The notes under the pieces were generated by a model that did no database searches, was not told the origin of the DNA, and saw nothing but the letters and a program-made list of their open reading frames with translations. The position numbers were made by a program, and so were the translations under genes. A stretch of DNA of 64,000 bases. Origin: Streptomyces sp. I05A-00742 (GTDB taxonomy: Bacteria; Actinomycetota; Actinomycetes; Streptomycetales; Streptomycetaceae). Location: positions 62,001 to 126,000 of the forward strand of contig NZ_JABETO010000006.1 of NCBI RefSeq assembly GCF_013055795.1. Direction: 5' to 3'. This document shows, piece by piece, positions 16,920-25,371 of this stretch; positions within the stretch are counted from its first letter, which is position 1; each line of letters starts with the position of its first letter.

Positions 16920-18221
16920 TCACGCGGGCACGTGCACCGTCTCCACCCGGGACGCCACCACCCGCTCCCGCTCCCGCCGCCTGACCCGGTCGCGCAGGCG
17001 CAGTATCTGGGCCAGGCCCACCGCCTGGACCACGAAGAACGCGGAGAAGGCGGCCCGGTAGTCGTCCCCGGTCGCGTCGAGGACGACGCCGATGGCGAGC
17101 AGGGTGGTGATGGAGGCGGTGAAGCCGCCCATGTTGACGATGCCGGACGCCGTGCCCTGCCGCTCCGGCGGGTTGGCAGGCCGGGCGAAGTCGAAGCCGA
17201 TCATCGAGGCCGGGCCGCAGGCACCGAGCACCGCGCAGAGGGCGATCAGCAGCCACATCGGCGCGTGCGTCCCGGGCCAGGCCAGGACGGCCGCCCAGAG
17301 CAGCGCGGTCGCGCCGATCGTGCCGAGGACGAGCGGCAGCCGGGCGGCGTGGTGGCGGGCGACGATCTGCCCGTAGACCAGGCCGACGGCCATGTTGACC
17401 AGGACGACGAGGGTGAGCAGCCGGCCCGCGCCCTCCCGGCCGAGCCCCTCGGCCTCGACGAGGAACGGCATGCCCCACAGCAGCAGGAAGACGATGGCGG
17501 GGAACTGGGTGGTGAAGTGCACCCACAGGCCCAGCCGGGTGCCGGGTTCGCGCCAGGCGCGGGCGATCTGCTGCCGGATGTAGCCGGCACCGGCGCGAGG
17601 GGCGGGCGCCGGTTCGTACCCCTCCGGGTGGTCCCGGAGGAAGGCCAGGAGGAGGACGAGGACGACGACGCCGGCGGAGGCGCTGCCGGCGAAGGTCGCG
17701 GTCCAGCCGTGGAGGTGCAGCAGCGGGGCGAGGACCAGGGTCGAGATCAGGTTGCCCGCCATCCCGAACAGCGCCGCCACCTGGGCGACCATCGGTCCGT
17801 GCCGGGCGGGGAACCAGCGGGCGCCGAGCCGCAGGACGCTGATGAACGTCATCGCGTCGCCGCAGCCGAGGAGGGCGCGGGCGGCGAGGGCCGTCCCGTA
17901 GGAGTGGGAGAGGGCGAAGCAGAGCTGTCCGGCGGTGAACAGGACGACGCCGAGGGCCAGTACCTTCTTGGTGCCCATCCGGTCGACCATCAGGCCGACG
18001 GGTATCTGCATCCCGGCGTAGACGAGCAGCTGGAGTATGGAGAAGGTGGACAGGGCGGACGCGTTGATGTGGAACCGCTCGGCGGCGTCGATGCCGGCCA
18101 CGCCGAGGCTGGTGCGGAAGACGATGGCGACGAAGTAGACGCCGACGCCGACCGCCCAGACCGCCATGGCCCGCCGGCCGCCGGGCGGGTCCCCCGGCAG
18201 GGCCGGGGACGACGAGCTCAT
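16920..18221 (-). CDS. MFS transporter
   Basis: 433-residue major facilitator protein with 12 predicted transmembrane helices. The signature loop between helices 2 and 3 reads GLMVDRMGTKKVLALG and an RALLG(C)GDA motif follows in helix 4; family resemblance is to the anion:cation symporter/hexuronate-type branch. Substrate not deducible. ATG 18221 overlaps the stop of the GntR gene (ATGA), so the two are one operon and the regulator likely controls uptake or efflux of its own ligand. Confidence 0.85.
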   Translation of the reverse strand: MSSSSPALPGDPPGGRRAMAVWAVGVGVYFVAIVFRTSLGVAGIDAAERFHINASALSTFSILQLLVYAGMQIPVGLMVDRMGTKKVLALGVVLFTAGQLCFALSHSYGTALAARALLGCGDAMTFISVLRLGARWFPARHGPMVAQVAALFGMAGNLISTLVLAPLLHLHGWTATFAGSASAGVVVLVLLLAFLRDHPEGYEPAPAPRAGAGYIRQQIARAWREPGTRLGLWVHFTTQFPAIVFLLLWGMPFLVEAEGLGREGAGRLLTLVVLVNMAVGLVYGQIVARHHAARLPLVLGTIGATALLWAAVLAWPGTHAPMWLLIALCAVLGACGPASMIGFDFARPANPPERQGTASGIVNMGGFTASITTLLAIGVVLDATGDDYRAAFSAFFVVQAVGLAQILRLRDRVRRRERERVVASRVETVHVPA

Positions 18222-18916
18222 CGGACGTTCCCCTGGGCGAGGTTGCGCACCCAGCTCACGTGCCGGTCGACGACGGAGATGGCCGCCGCCGCGTCCCCGG
18301 CCCGGAGCGCTTCGAGGATCTCGGCGTGCTCGGCGATGTTCTTGGCGATGCGGTCCGGGTGGGCGTGCATGGCCGCGACGCCCATCCGCAGCTGGCGGTC
18401 GCGCAGCTGGTCGTAGAGGCGGGAGAGGATCTGGTTGCCGGCGTTGCGCACGATCTCGGCGTGGAAGGCGCGGTCGCTGACCGAGACGGCGGCGAGGTCC
18501 CCTGCGTCGGCCTGGCGCCGCATGTCCGCCAGCAGTTCCTCCAGCCGGGTGATCAGCGCGGGCGGGGCGGGCACGGCCTTGGCCGCCGCGTGCTTCTCCA
18601 CCAGCAGCCGGGTCTCCACCACGTCCGCGATCTCCTGTGCGGAGACGGCCAGCACGAGCGCTCCCTTCTTCGGGTAGAGCTTGAGCAGTCCCTCGCCCTC
18701 CAGCCGCAGCAGCGCCTCCCGGACGGGCGTCCGGGAGACCCCTACGGCCTCGGCGAGTCCGCCCTCCGTGAGCAGCGTCCCCCCGGCGTACCGCCGGTGC
18801 AGGACGCCGTCCTTGACGTGTGCGTAGACGCGCTCGGCGGCGGGGGGCTGTCTGACGGTGGACGCGGGCGGGGACGCGGGCGCGGGAGAGGGGGTCACGG
18901 CGGACGACGAAGGCAT
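18218..18916 (-). CDS. GntR-family regulator, FadR subfamily
   Basis: 232 residues: N-terminal winged helix (about 27-90, with GGLAEAVGVSRTPVREALLRL, the GntR recognition signature) and an all-helical FCD ligand domain (about 100-225, with metal-site histidines FHAEIV, HAEILEAL and DRHV). FCD regulators usually bind carboxylates. Start ATG 18916 fits the family; the longer frame reads through promoter-like AT-rich sequence (TTGTATCTATGCTG on the minus strand). First gene of the GntR-MFS operon. Confidence 0.88.
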   Translation of the reverse strand: MPSSSAVTPSPAPASPPASTVRQPPAAERVYAHVKDGVLHRRYAGGTLLTEGGLAEAVGVSRTPVREALLRLEGEGLLKLYPKKGALVLAVSAQEIADVVETRLLVEKHAAAKAVPAPPALITRLEELLADMRRQADAGDLAAVSVSDRAFHAEIVRNAGNQILSRLYDQLRDRQLRMGVAAMHAHPDRIAKNIAEHAEILEALRAGDAAAAISVVDRHVSWVRNLAQGNVR

Positions 18917-19046
18917 GCGCACAGCATAGATACAAGACAGATGCCTTGATGAGAGCATGTCCACGATCCGGACGGTGCCCGGTACGGACCTCGGGGGGCG
19001 CACGTGAGCCCGTCAGGGGCGCGCGGGCGGCACACCCGGCGGACGC

Positions 19047-19910
19047 TCAGTCCGCCAATGGGGTGATGAAGACGAAGCGCAGGTCCTGGCGCTGGATGGG
19101 CAGCAGGACGTGGCTGGTCACCCGGACCTCGCGGTGTCCGTGGTACGGCAGCCTCAGCCGGAAGACGTCCCCGTCCCGGTGCTCGACGACGTCGTGCTCC
19201 TCGGCCCAGATGCGACGGCAGTCGGCGTCGGAGTCCAGGACCTCCCGGACGAGCGAGCGCAGTGCGGCGTCGCCGGGGTCGCTGTTGGCGGCGACGCGGA
19301 GCATGGCGAGGTAGGCGCGGGCGCAGCTGTCCTCCCAGTCGAGCATCTGCTCGCGGGCCTCGGGGTGCAGCAGGGCCCATCGCATGAGGTTGGCCCCCGG
19401 GCGCAGCACCCAGGGGAACCACTCGCCCATCAGGCGGTTGGAGGCGACGATGTTCCAGGCGTTGTCGGAGAGGTAGGCGGGATAGGTCGTCTGCTGGACG
19501 AGCAGGTCCTTGACGCCCTGGGGCAGCTCGGGCAGCTCGCCGGCCGGGCCCGGGGAGCCGGGCGGGCGCCGGCCGCAGACGGCCAGGAACAGGGTCAGCG
19601 TCTCGGCCTCGCTGAGTCGCAGGGCGTCGGCGACGCGGAGCAGGAAGCTCTCGGAGAAGTCCTGGCGGCGTCCGGCCTCCAGGGCGCGGTACCAGCCCTC
19701 GCTCACCCCGGTGAGCCGGGCGACGTGGCGCTGCGACAGCAGACGGCCCCGACCGGGGTGGAGTCCGCGCAGTCCGGGCACGGTCCGTGCGTCGATCCGC
19801 GCCCGCCAGGCACGGAGCAGCCGGCTGATGGATTCGCCGTCGTCCGCGGGGTCTCGCGCAGGGTCCCGCGCCGGGTCCCGGTCGCCCGCGCCCGCCTTCG
19901 CGCCGGCCAA
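19047..19910 (-). CDS. XRE regulator with MmyB-like ligand domain
   Basis: About 287 residues: HTH_XRE region (about 30-95, GLLSQRHVARLTGVSEGWYR-type sequence) then an MmyB-like PAS-fold domain with the family hallmarks NAWNIVASNRLMGEWFP and LRLPYHGHREVRVTSH, which in MltR-type proteins binds a fatty-acid-like ligand. A longer frame begins at 19982, but TTG 19910 has GGAGG at 6-nt spacing and leaves the palindrome at 19926-19944 outside the coding region. These regulators usually control a divergent oxidoreductase gene; none is adjacent here. Confidence 0.78.
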   Translation of the reverse strand: MAGAKAGAGDRDPARDPARDPADDGESISRLLRAWRARIDARTVPGLRGLHPGRGRLLSQRHVARLTGVSEGWYRALEAGRRQDFSESFLLRVADALRLSEAETLTLFLAVCGRRPPGSPGPAGELPELPQGVKDLLVQQTTYPAYLSDNAWNIVASNRLMGEWFPWVLRPGANLMRWALLHPEAREQMLDWEDSCARAYLAMLRVAANSDPGDAALRSLVREVLDSDADCRRIWAEEHDVVEHRDGDVFRLRLPYHGHREVRVTSHVLLPIQRQDLRFVFITPLAD

Positions 19911-19925
19911 GTGGAGCCTCCGATT

Positions 19926-19998
19926 CCGACACTGCAAGTGTCGGTCAATCTTAAGTAAATTGCCCCACACGGGCCATTCCACCCTGCCATTGGAATGG
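19926..19998. promoter_or_regulatory. Two palindromes upstream of the XRE/MmyB gene
   Basis: CCGACACT-GCA-AGTGTCGG (19926-19944) is a perfect 8-bp inverted repeat, and CCATTCCA (19974-19981) pairs with TGGAATGG (19991-19998). Between them lies AT-rich sequence with a TAAGAT hexamer on the minus strand. The first is well placed for autoregulation of the regulator starting at 19910. Confidence 0.55.
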
Positions 19999-20025
19999 CT
20001 CCAGGCCGCTCTGCCATGTAAACGG

Positions 20026-20087
20026 AGGGCCCGGACGCTTCCGACTCCTCACCGGAGGGGGGTGAGGAGTGGAGGCGTCCGGGCCCT
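20026..20087. terminator. Large two-part terminator hairpin of the bkd operon
   Basis: Outer arms AGGGCCCGGACGC (20026-20038) and its complement (20075-20087); inner arms ACTCCTCACC (20044-20053) and GGTGAGGAGT (20061-20070). All arms are perfect. It lies 23 bp after the E2 stop codon on the minus strand. Confidence 0.88.
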
Positions 20088-20109
20088 GCGCGAGTCCGGC
20101 CCCGGGGCG

Positions 20110-21582
20110 TCAGCCCCAGGTCAGCAGCCGCTTCGGGTGCTCCAGAACCGCCGCGACGTCGGCCAGCACCCGGGAGCCGAGCTCCCCGTCCACCAGGCGG
20201 TGGTCGAAGGAGAGCGCCAGCGTGGTCACGTGCCGGGGCTTGACCTTGCCCTTGTGGACCCAGGGCTGGAGCTTGATCGCGCCGAACGCCAGGATCGCCG
20301 ACTCGCCCGGGTTGAGGATGGGCGTACCGGTGTCCACGCCGAAGACGCCGACGTTGGTGATGGTGACCGTGCCGCCGGACATGTCCGCCGGGCTCGTCTT
20401 CCCCTCGCGCGCGGTGCCCACCAGGTCGGACAGCGCCTGCGACAGCTCGGGGAGCGTCTTGGCCTGCGCCTCCTTGATGTTGGGAACGATCAGGCCGCGC
20501 GGCGTCGCGGCGGCGATGCCCAGGTTGACGTAGTCCTTGCGGACGATCTCCTGGTTCTCCTCGTCCCAGGCCGCGTTGACGTCCGGGTTCCGCCGGATCG
20601 CCACCAGCAGGGCCTTGGCCACCAGCAGCAGCGGGTTGACGCGCAGCCCGGCCATGTCCGGGTCGTCCTTCAGCTGCTGGACGAGCTTCATCGTGCGGGT
20701 GACGTCGACGGTGACGAACTCCGTGACGTGCGGCGCGGTGAAGGCGCTGGCCACCATGGCCTGCGCGGTCGCCTTGCGGACTCCCTTGATCGGGATGCGG
20801 GTCTCCCGTGCGCCCCACGCGGTGACGGGCGCCTCGGGCGTGGCGGGTGCGGCCTGTACCTCGGGGGCGGCCGTCGCGCGGGCGGCGGCGTGCACGTCCT
20901 CGCGGGTGACGATCCCGTCCGGGCCGGTCGGGCTGACGGCCGCGAGGTCGATGCCCAGGTCCTTGGCCAGCTTGCGCACGGGCGGCTTGGCCAGGGGGCG
21001 GGCGGCGGCGGGAGCGGCCGGGGCCTGCGCCGGTACCGGTGCGGGAGCGGCAGGCACCTCGGCCGCCCGGTGTCCGTTCAGCTCCGCCTGGACCGCGGCG
21101 CCGACGGCCGACGCCTCCGGACGCGCCTTGCGCGGGCGCCGCTTGGTGGACGACGGCGCCGCGCCGTACCCCACGAGGACGGCCTGCCGGCCCTGCCCCT
21201 GGCCCTCGCCCTCCGGCGCGGCAGCCGTCTCGGCGTGCGCGGCGGGCTCGGCCGGGGAGCCGGCGGCGGTCGCGTCAACAGGGGTGACCGGGGCGACGGG
21301 CCCGGCACCCGGCTGGGTGTCGACCGAAATGATCGCAGTGCCGACGTCGACCGTCACGCCCTCCTCGAAGCGCAGCTCGTGCACCACGCCGTCGAAGGGG
21401 ATGGGCAGTTCCACGGCCGCCTTGGCGGTCTCGACCTCGCAGACCACCTGGCCGTCGGAGACGGTGTCCCCCACGGCCACGTACCACTTGAGGATCTCCG
21501 CCTCGGTGAGGCCCTCGCCCACGTCGGGCATCTTGAACTCGCGGAAGCGCTGGTCGCTCGCTGTGCTCGCAGTCATCGTCAC
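20110..21582 (-). CDS. bkdC: Branched-chain 2-oxoacid dehydrogenase E2 (dihydrolipoyl acyltransferase), cluster 2
   Basis: 490-residue E2 core of the BCDH complex, transferring branched acyl groups from lipoamide to CoA to give isobutyryl-, 2-methylbutyryl- and isovaleryl-CoA, the primers for branched fatty acids and some polyketides. One lipoyl domain (about 15-90, lipoyl-lysine in VETAKAAVEL), Ala/Pro-rich linker, a peripheral subunit-binding domain (VRKLAKDLGIDL), second linker and the catalytic domain ending SFDHRLVDGE with active-site His. Start GTG 21582 or ATG 21576; both have AGGAG in range. Last gene of the operon. Confidence 0.92.
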   Translation of the reverse strand: MTMTASTASDQRFREFKMPDVGEGLTEAEILKWYVAVGDTVSDGQVVCEVETAKAAVELPIPFDGVVHELRFEEGVTVDVGTAIISVDTQPGAGPVAPVTPVDATAAGSPAEPAAHAETAAAPEGEGQGQGRQAVLVGYGAAPSSTKRRPRKARPEASAVGAAVQAELNGHRAAEVPAAPAPVPAQAPAAPAAARPLAKPPVRKLAKDLGIDLAAVSPTGPDGIVTREDVHAAARATAAPEVQAAPATPEAPVTAWGARETRIPIKGVRKATAQAMVASAFTAPHVTEFVTVDVTRTMKLVQQLKDDPDMAGLRVNPLLLVAKALLVAIRRNPDVNAAWDEENQEIVRKDYVNLGIAAATPRGLIVPNIKEAQAKTLPELSQALSDLVGTAREGKTSPADMSGGTVTITNVGVFGVDTGTPILNPGESAILAFGAIKLQPWVHKGKVKPRHVTTLALSFDHRLVDGELGSRVLADVAAVLEHPKRLLTWG

Positions 21583-21597
21583 GACTCTCCTCAGCCC

Positions 21598-22578
21598 TCA
21601 GTACGCAAGCGCGCGGTCTACGGCGTCGAGTACCCGGTCCAGTCCCGGAAGGTACTCGTCCTCCAGCCGCGACGGGGGGTAGGGGGCGTGGTAGCCGCCG
21701 ACCCGCAGGACGGGGGCCTCCAGGTGGTAGAAGCAGCGCTCGGTGATCCGCGCCGCGATCTCGGCACCCGAGCCGAAGAAGACCGGGGCCTCGTGGACGA
21801 CCACGAGCCGGCGGGTGCGCTCCACGGACTCCTGGATCGCGTCGAAGTCGATCGGGGAGATCGACCGCAGGTCGAGCACCTCCAGGTTCTTGCCCTCCTC
21901 GGCGGCCGCCTGGGCCGCCTCCAGACAGGTCTTGACCATCGGGCCGTAAGCGACCAGCGTCAGATCCGTGCCGGGGCGTGCCGTGTGGGCGGTGTGCAGC
22001 GGGCCCGGGATCGCCTCCGTGTCGACCTCGGACCGGTCGTGGTACCGCCGCTTGGGCTCGAAGTAGATCACCGGGTCGTCGCTCCGGATGGCCTGCTGGA
22101 GCATCCAGTACGCGTCGGACGCGTTCGACGGCGACACGATCTTCAGGCCCGCGACGTGCGCGAACAGCGACTCGGGCGACTCGCTGTGGTGCTCGACGGC
22201 CCCGATGGCGCCCCCGTAGGGGATCCGTACGACGACCGGCAGCTTGATCTTGCCGAGCGCGCGGGCGTGCATCTTGGCGAGCTGGGTGACGATCTGGTCG
22301 TACGCCGGGAAGACGAACCCGTCGAACTGGATCTCCACGACCGGCCGGTAGCCGCGCAGGGCCAGGCCGATGGCGGTGCCGACGATGCCGGACTCGGCCA
22401 GCGGGGTGTCGATGACCCGCTCCTCGCCGAAGTCCTTCTGGAGCCCGTCGGTGACACGGAAGACGCCGCCGAGCTTGCCCACGTCCTCGCCCATGACCAG
22501 GACCTTCGGGTCGCTCTCCAGGGCGGTGCGGAGGGAGGCGTTGATCGCCTTGACGATCGAGAGCTTCTCGGTGGCCAT
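21598..22578 (-). CDS. bkdB: Branched-chain 2-oxoacid dehydrogenase E1 beta, cluster 2
   Basis: 326 residues, full length. Contains the transketolase-like pyrimidine-binding domain (MGEDVGKLGGVFRVTDGL, FVFPAYDQI) and the C-terminal E1b domain (VVHEAPVFFGSGAEIAARI, YHLEAPVLRV). It pairs with E1 alpha to bind thiamine diphosphate and decarboxylate the oxoacids of Val, Leu and Ile. The ATG overlaps the E1-alpha stop (TAATG), so translation is coupled and stoichiometric; E2 follows 15 bp downstream. Confidence 0.93.
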   Translation of the reverse strand: MATEKLSIVKAINASLRTALESDPKVLVMGEDVGKLGGVFRVTDGLQKDFGEERVIDTPLAESGIVGTAIGLALRGYRPVVEIQFDGFVFPAYDQIVTQLAKMHARALGKIKLPVVVRIPYGGAIGAVEHHSESPESLFAHVAGLKIVSPSNASDAYWMLQQAIRSDDPVIYFEPKRRYHDRSEVDTEAIPGPLHTAHTARPGTDLTLVAYGPMVKTCLEAAQAAAEEGKNLEVLDLRSISPIDFDAIQESVERTRRLVVVHEAPVFFGSGAEIAARITERCFYHLEAPVLRVGGYHAPYPPSRLEDEYLPGLDRVLDAVDRALAY

Positions 22579-23729
22579 TACTTGCTCTCCTCGTCGGCGA
22601 ACGAAGCCTGGTAGGCGATGAATTGTTCGCGTTCCTCGTCGACCAGCGCGTGGCCGTCCGCGTAGATGTTCTCGAAGATGGCGGTGCTCTCCGGGTCCGG
22701 CATGGTGCGCACGGTGTCGCGGACCCGCTTGGCCAGGGCGTCGCTCTCGGTCTCCAGGCCGGCGAAGAACGCCTCGTCGGCCAGGCCCTCGCGCTCCAGG
22801 TGGCGGCGGAGCCGCAGGATCGGGTCCTTGGCCTCCCACAGCTCCCGCTCCTCGTCCCGCCGGTAGCGGGTGGGATCGTCGGAGGTGGTGTGGGCGCCCA
22901 TCCGGTAGGTGAACGCCTCGACGAAGGTGGGCCCCTGGCCGGTGCGGGCGCGCTCCAGCGCGGCGCGGGTGACGGCGAGGCAGGCCAGGACGTCGTTGCC
23001 GTCCACGCGGACGCCCGGGAAGCCGTAGCCCTGGGCGCGGCGGTACAGCGGGACGCGGGTCTGCTTCTCGGTGGGCTCGGAGATGGCCCACTGGTTGTTC
23101 TGGCAGAAGAACACCACGGGGGCGTTGTAGACGGCGGCGAAGGTGAACGACTCGGCCACGTCGCCCTGGCTGGTCGCGCCGTCGCCGAAGTAGGCGATGA
23201 CGGCGGAGTCCGCGCCGTCCTTGGCGACGCCCATCGCATAGCCGGTGGCGTGCAGCGCCTGCGAGCCGATGACGATCGTGTACAGGTGGAAGTTGTTCTC
23301 GTTGGGGTCCCAGCCACCGTTGTTGACGCCGCGGAACATTCCGAGGAGGTTGGTCGGGTCCACGCCCCGGCACCAGGCGACGCCGTGCTCGCGGTAGGTC
23401 GGGAAGACGTAGTCGTCGTCGCGGGTGGCACGCCCGGAGCCGATCTGGGCGGCCTCCTGGCCGAGCAGGGAGGCCCACAGGCCCAGTTCGCCCTGGCGCT
23501 GGAGGGTGGTGGCCTCTCCGTCGAAACGGCGGGTCAGGACCATGTCGCGGTACAGGCCGCGCAGTTCCTCGGGCGTCACGTCGATGGCGTAGTCGGGGTG
23601 TTCGACCCGCTCGCCCTCGGGCGTCAGCAGCTGTACGAGCTCCGGCTCGCCCGCCCCGGCGGCCGGCTTCTTCGCTCCGGCGCGTTTGCCGCCCCGCGGC
23701 TTGCGCGCGGCGGTGCTGTCCACGGTCAC
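22578..23729 (-). CDS. bkdA: Branched-chain 2-oxoacid dehydrogenase E1 alpha, cluster 2
   Basis: 383 residues. Thiamine diphosphate motif GDGATSQGDVAESF ending about 30 residues later in QNN, plus the phosphorylation-loop region YRMGAHTTSDDPTRYR. The N-terminal 30 residues are a basic Lys/Arg/Ala tail. GTG 23729 is preferred to an upstream frame because GGAGGAG lies 5-11 nt before it. First gene of the operon E1a-E1b-E2; no E3 gene nearby, so E3 is probably shared from elsewhere. Confidence 0.92.
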   Translation of the reverse strand: MTVDSTAARKPRGGKRAGAKKPAAGAGEPELVQLLTPEGERVEHPDYAIDVTPEELRGLYRDMVLTRRFDGEATTLQRQGELGLWASLLGQEAAQIGSGRATRDDDYVFPTYREHGVAWCRGVDPTNLLGMFRGVNNGGWDPNENNFHLYTIVIGSQALHATGYAMGVAKDGADSAVIAYFGDGATSQGDVAESFTFAAVYNAPVVFFCQNNQWAISEPTEKQTRVPLYRRAQGYGFPGVRVDGNDVLACLAVTRAALERARTGQGPTFVEAFTYRMGAHTTSDDPTRYRRDEERELWEAKDPILRLRRHLEREGLADEAFFAGLETESDALAKRVRDTVRTMPDPESTAIFENIYADGHALVDEEREQFIAYQASFADEESK

Positions 23730-24081
23730 GTGTGCTCCTCCGTCTGTCCGGCCCCCGGGGTCGCCGGTGGCCGTAGGGGGTCCCCCCGCCGTGGGGCTGG
23801 GGGATGCTCGCCCGCTTCCCGACGGCACACGGGGTGGGTGTGCCGAGGCCGAACCGGGCGTGACAGGTGTCCCGCCGAATGGCCTGCAATAAGCACGTTA
23901 CCCAGTACTCCGCATTCCTGCGAAACCCTCTCTGACCTGCGATTTTGCTTGGATTTCCAAGTAAATCGAGAAAGGGCCGCCAATGTACTGGTCACAGCCT
24001 TGCGAGCCGCCCCCGCCGAGGCAGGGTTACCGCCGGAACGACCGCACGTTATCCCGGAGGACAAGAGCAGGGGAAGACTCG
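23730..24081. other. Divergent control region between bkdA and the response regulator
   Basis: 352 bp without a gene. The half near bkdA is G-rich with small hairpins; the half near the regulator is unusually AT-rich and holds a perfect palindrome CTTGGA-TT-TCCAAG at 23948-23961. Both promoters must lie here, but no -10/-35 pair stands out clearly. Confidence 0.6.
23948..23961. promoter_or_regulatory. Palindrome in the bkdA/response-regulator gap
   Basis: CTTGGATTTCCAAG is a perfect 6-bp inverted repeat with a 2-nt centre, flanked by partly symmetric GATTT and AAATC. It lies about 120 bp before the regulator start and 220 bp before bkdA. Candidate site for an autoregulating NarL-type or Lrp-type protein; unassigned. 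Confidence 0.4.
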
Positions 24082-24759
24082 ATGTGTGAGACTGACACTG
24101 TGCGCGAACAAGGAAAAATCACGGTATTTCTGCTCGACGACCATGAAGTCGTGCGGCGCGGCGTTCACGAGATGCTCTCCGTCGAGGACGACATCGAGGT
24201 CGTGGGCGAGGCCGGTACCGCGGCCGACGCACTGGTGCGCATTCCCGCCACCCGGCCCGATGTCGCTGTTCTGGACGTCCGCCTCCCGGATGGCAGCGGG
24301 GTCGAAGTATGCCGTGAGATCCGTTCGCTCGACGCCGGCATCCAATGCCTGATGCTCACCTCGTTCGCCGACGACGAGGCCCTTTTCGACGCGATCATGG
24401 CCGGGGCCTCGGGATATGTACTGAAGGCGATCCGCGGCAATGAACTGCTCTCCGCCGTGCGCGACGTGGCGGCCGGGAAGTCCCTGCTCGACCCGGTGGC
24501 GACCGCCCGGGTCCTGGAACGGCTGCGCGACGGCAAGAACCCCCGGGGCGACAACCGGCTGGCCTCGCTGACCGAACAGGAACGGCGCATCCTCGACCTG
24601 ATCGGGGAGGGGCTGACGAATCGCGTGATCGGCGAGCGGCTGCACCTGGCGGAGAAGACCATCAAGAATTACGTTTCCAGTCTGCTTTCCAAGCTGGGCA
24701 TGGAACGACGTTCCCAGGCCGCGGCCTACGTCGCGCGTCTCCAGGCGGAGAGGCGCTGA
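24082..24759 (+). CDS. Orphan NarL/DevR-type response regulator
   Basis: 225 residues: receiver domain (about 13-130) with acidic pair LLDDHE, phospho-acceptor Asp in VAVLDVRLPDGSG, Thr in LMLTSF and Lys in YVLKAIRG; LuxR-type helix-turn-helix at about 160-220 (LTEQERRILDLIGEGLTNRV). Closest in style to DevR/DosR-like regulators. No histidine kinase gene is adjacent, so its partner is unknown. ATG 24082 follows GGGGAAG. Sits divergently beside the bkd operon, as I recall for S. coelicolor. Confidence 0.88.
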   Translation: MCETDTVREQGKITVFLLDDHEVVRRGVHEMLSVEDDIEVVGEAGTAADALVRIPATRPDVAVLDVRLPDGSGVEVCREIRSLDAGIQCLMLTSFADDEALFDAIMAGASGYVLKAIRGNELLSAVRDVAAGKSLLDPVATARVLERLRDGKNPRGDNRLASLTEQERRILDLIGEGLTNRVIGERLHLAEKTIKNYVSSLLSKLGMERRSQAAAYVARLQAERR

Positions 24760-24885
24760 GGGGAGCCGGGCCGGCGAGGCCGTACGGGTCACCCGCCCGG
24801 GCTGCCCGTTTAGGGACCAACGTCCCGGCCGCGAGGGGGCGGGTGGCTCTACGTGCACCGGACGTGACCGTGCAGAGTGTTCCCC

Positions 24886-25356
24886 ATGCCCATCCCGGAG
24901 CCTCCGGCCTCACCCTCGGACGAACACCGAGCGCCCTCGGACGACCACCGAGCGCTCGAACTGCTCGCGCACGCCCCTTACGGGCACCTCTCGGTGACCC
25001 TGCGCGCGCTCCCGTTCGTCATCACCACCCGGCACATCGTCTCCGACGGGCGGGTGCTGGTGCGGCTGCACGGCGGCTACGGGTACAGCAGGGCCTGTGA
25101 CGGCAGCGTGATCGCCTACAACGCCGACAACTTCGGCGGCCGGGAGGAGGGCGACGAGGACGTCTGGCACGTGCAATTCGTGGGCACCGCACGGCGGTTC
25201 ACCCCCGGCCCCGCCGAGCTGCTGAGCTTCGGCCCGGCCCCCCGGGTGGCGGACAACGTGCCCTTCCTGCCCGAATACCTGTGCATAGAACCGCAGTTCA
25301 TCACCCTGCACCACCTCGAAGGCGTACCCGCGCGACAGGCCGCGCACTCGTCGTGA
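24886..25356 (+). CDS. Pyridoxamine 5'-phosphate oxidase-related flavin/F420-binding protein
   Basis: 156 residues with a split-barrel fold: HAPYGHLSVTLRALPFVITT at the first strands and HVQFVGTARRFTPGP later, the pattern of the PPOX-like nitroimidazole-reductase-related group that binds FMN or F420. Reaction unknown. ATG 24886 chosen; a GTG three codons earlier is possible and neither has a strong ribosome site. Confidence 0.72.
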   Translation: MPIPEPPASPSDEHRAPSDDHRALELLAHAPYGHLSVTLRALPFVITTRHIVSDGRVLVRLHGGYGYSRACDGSVIAYNADNFGGREEGDEDVWHVQFVGTARRFTPGPAELLSFGPAPRVADNVPFLPEYLCIEPQFITLHHLEGVPARQAAHSS

Positions 25357-25371
25357 ACTAACATTTGGGGC

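Noticed and set aside
22623..24089. 488-residue plus-strand open frame opposite bkdA
   Set aside because: Composition is that of reverse-complement codons; the opposite strand encodes an unmistakable E1 alpha.
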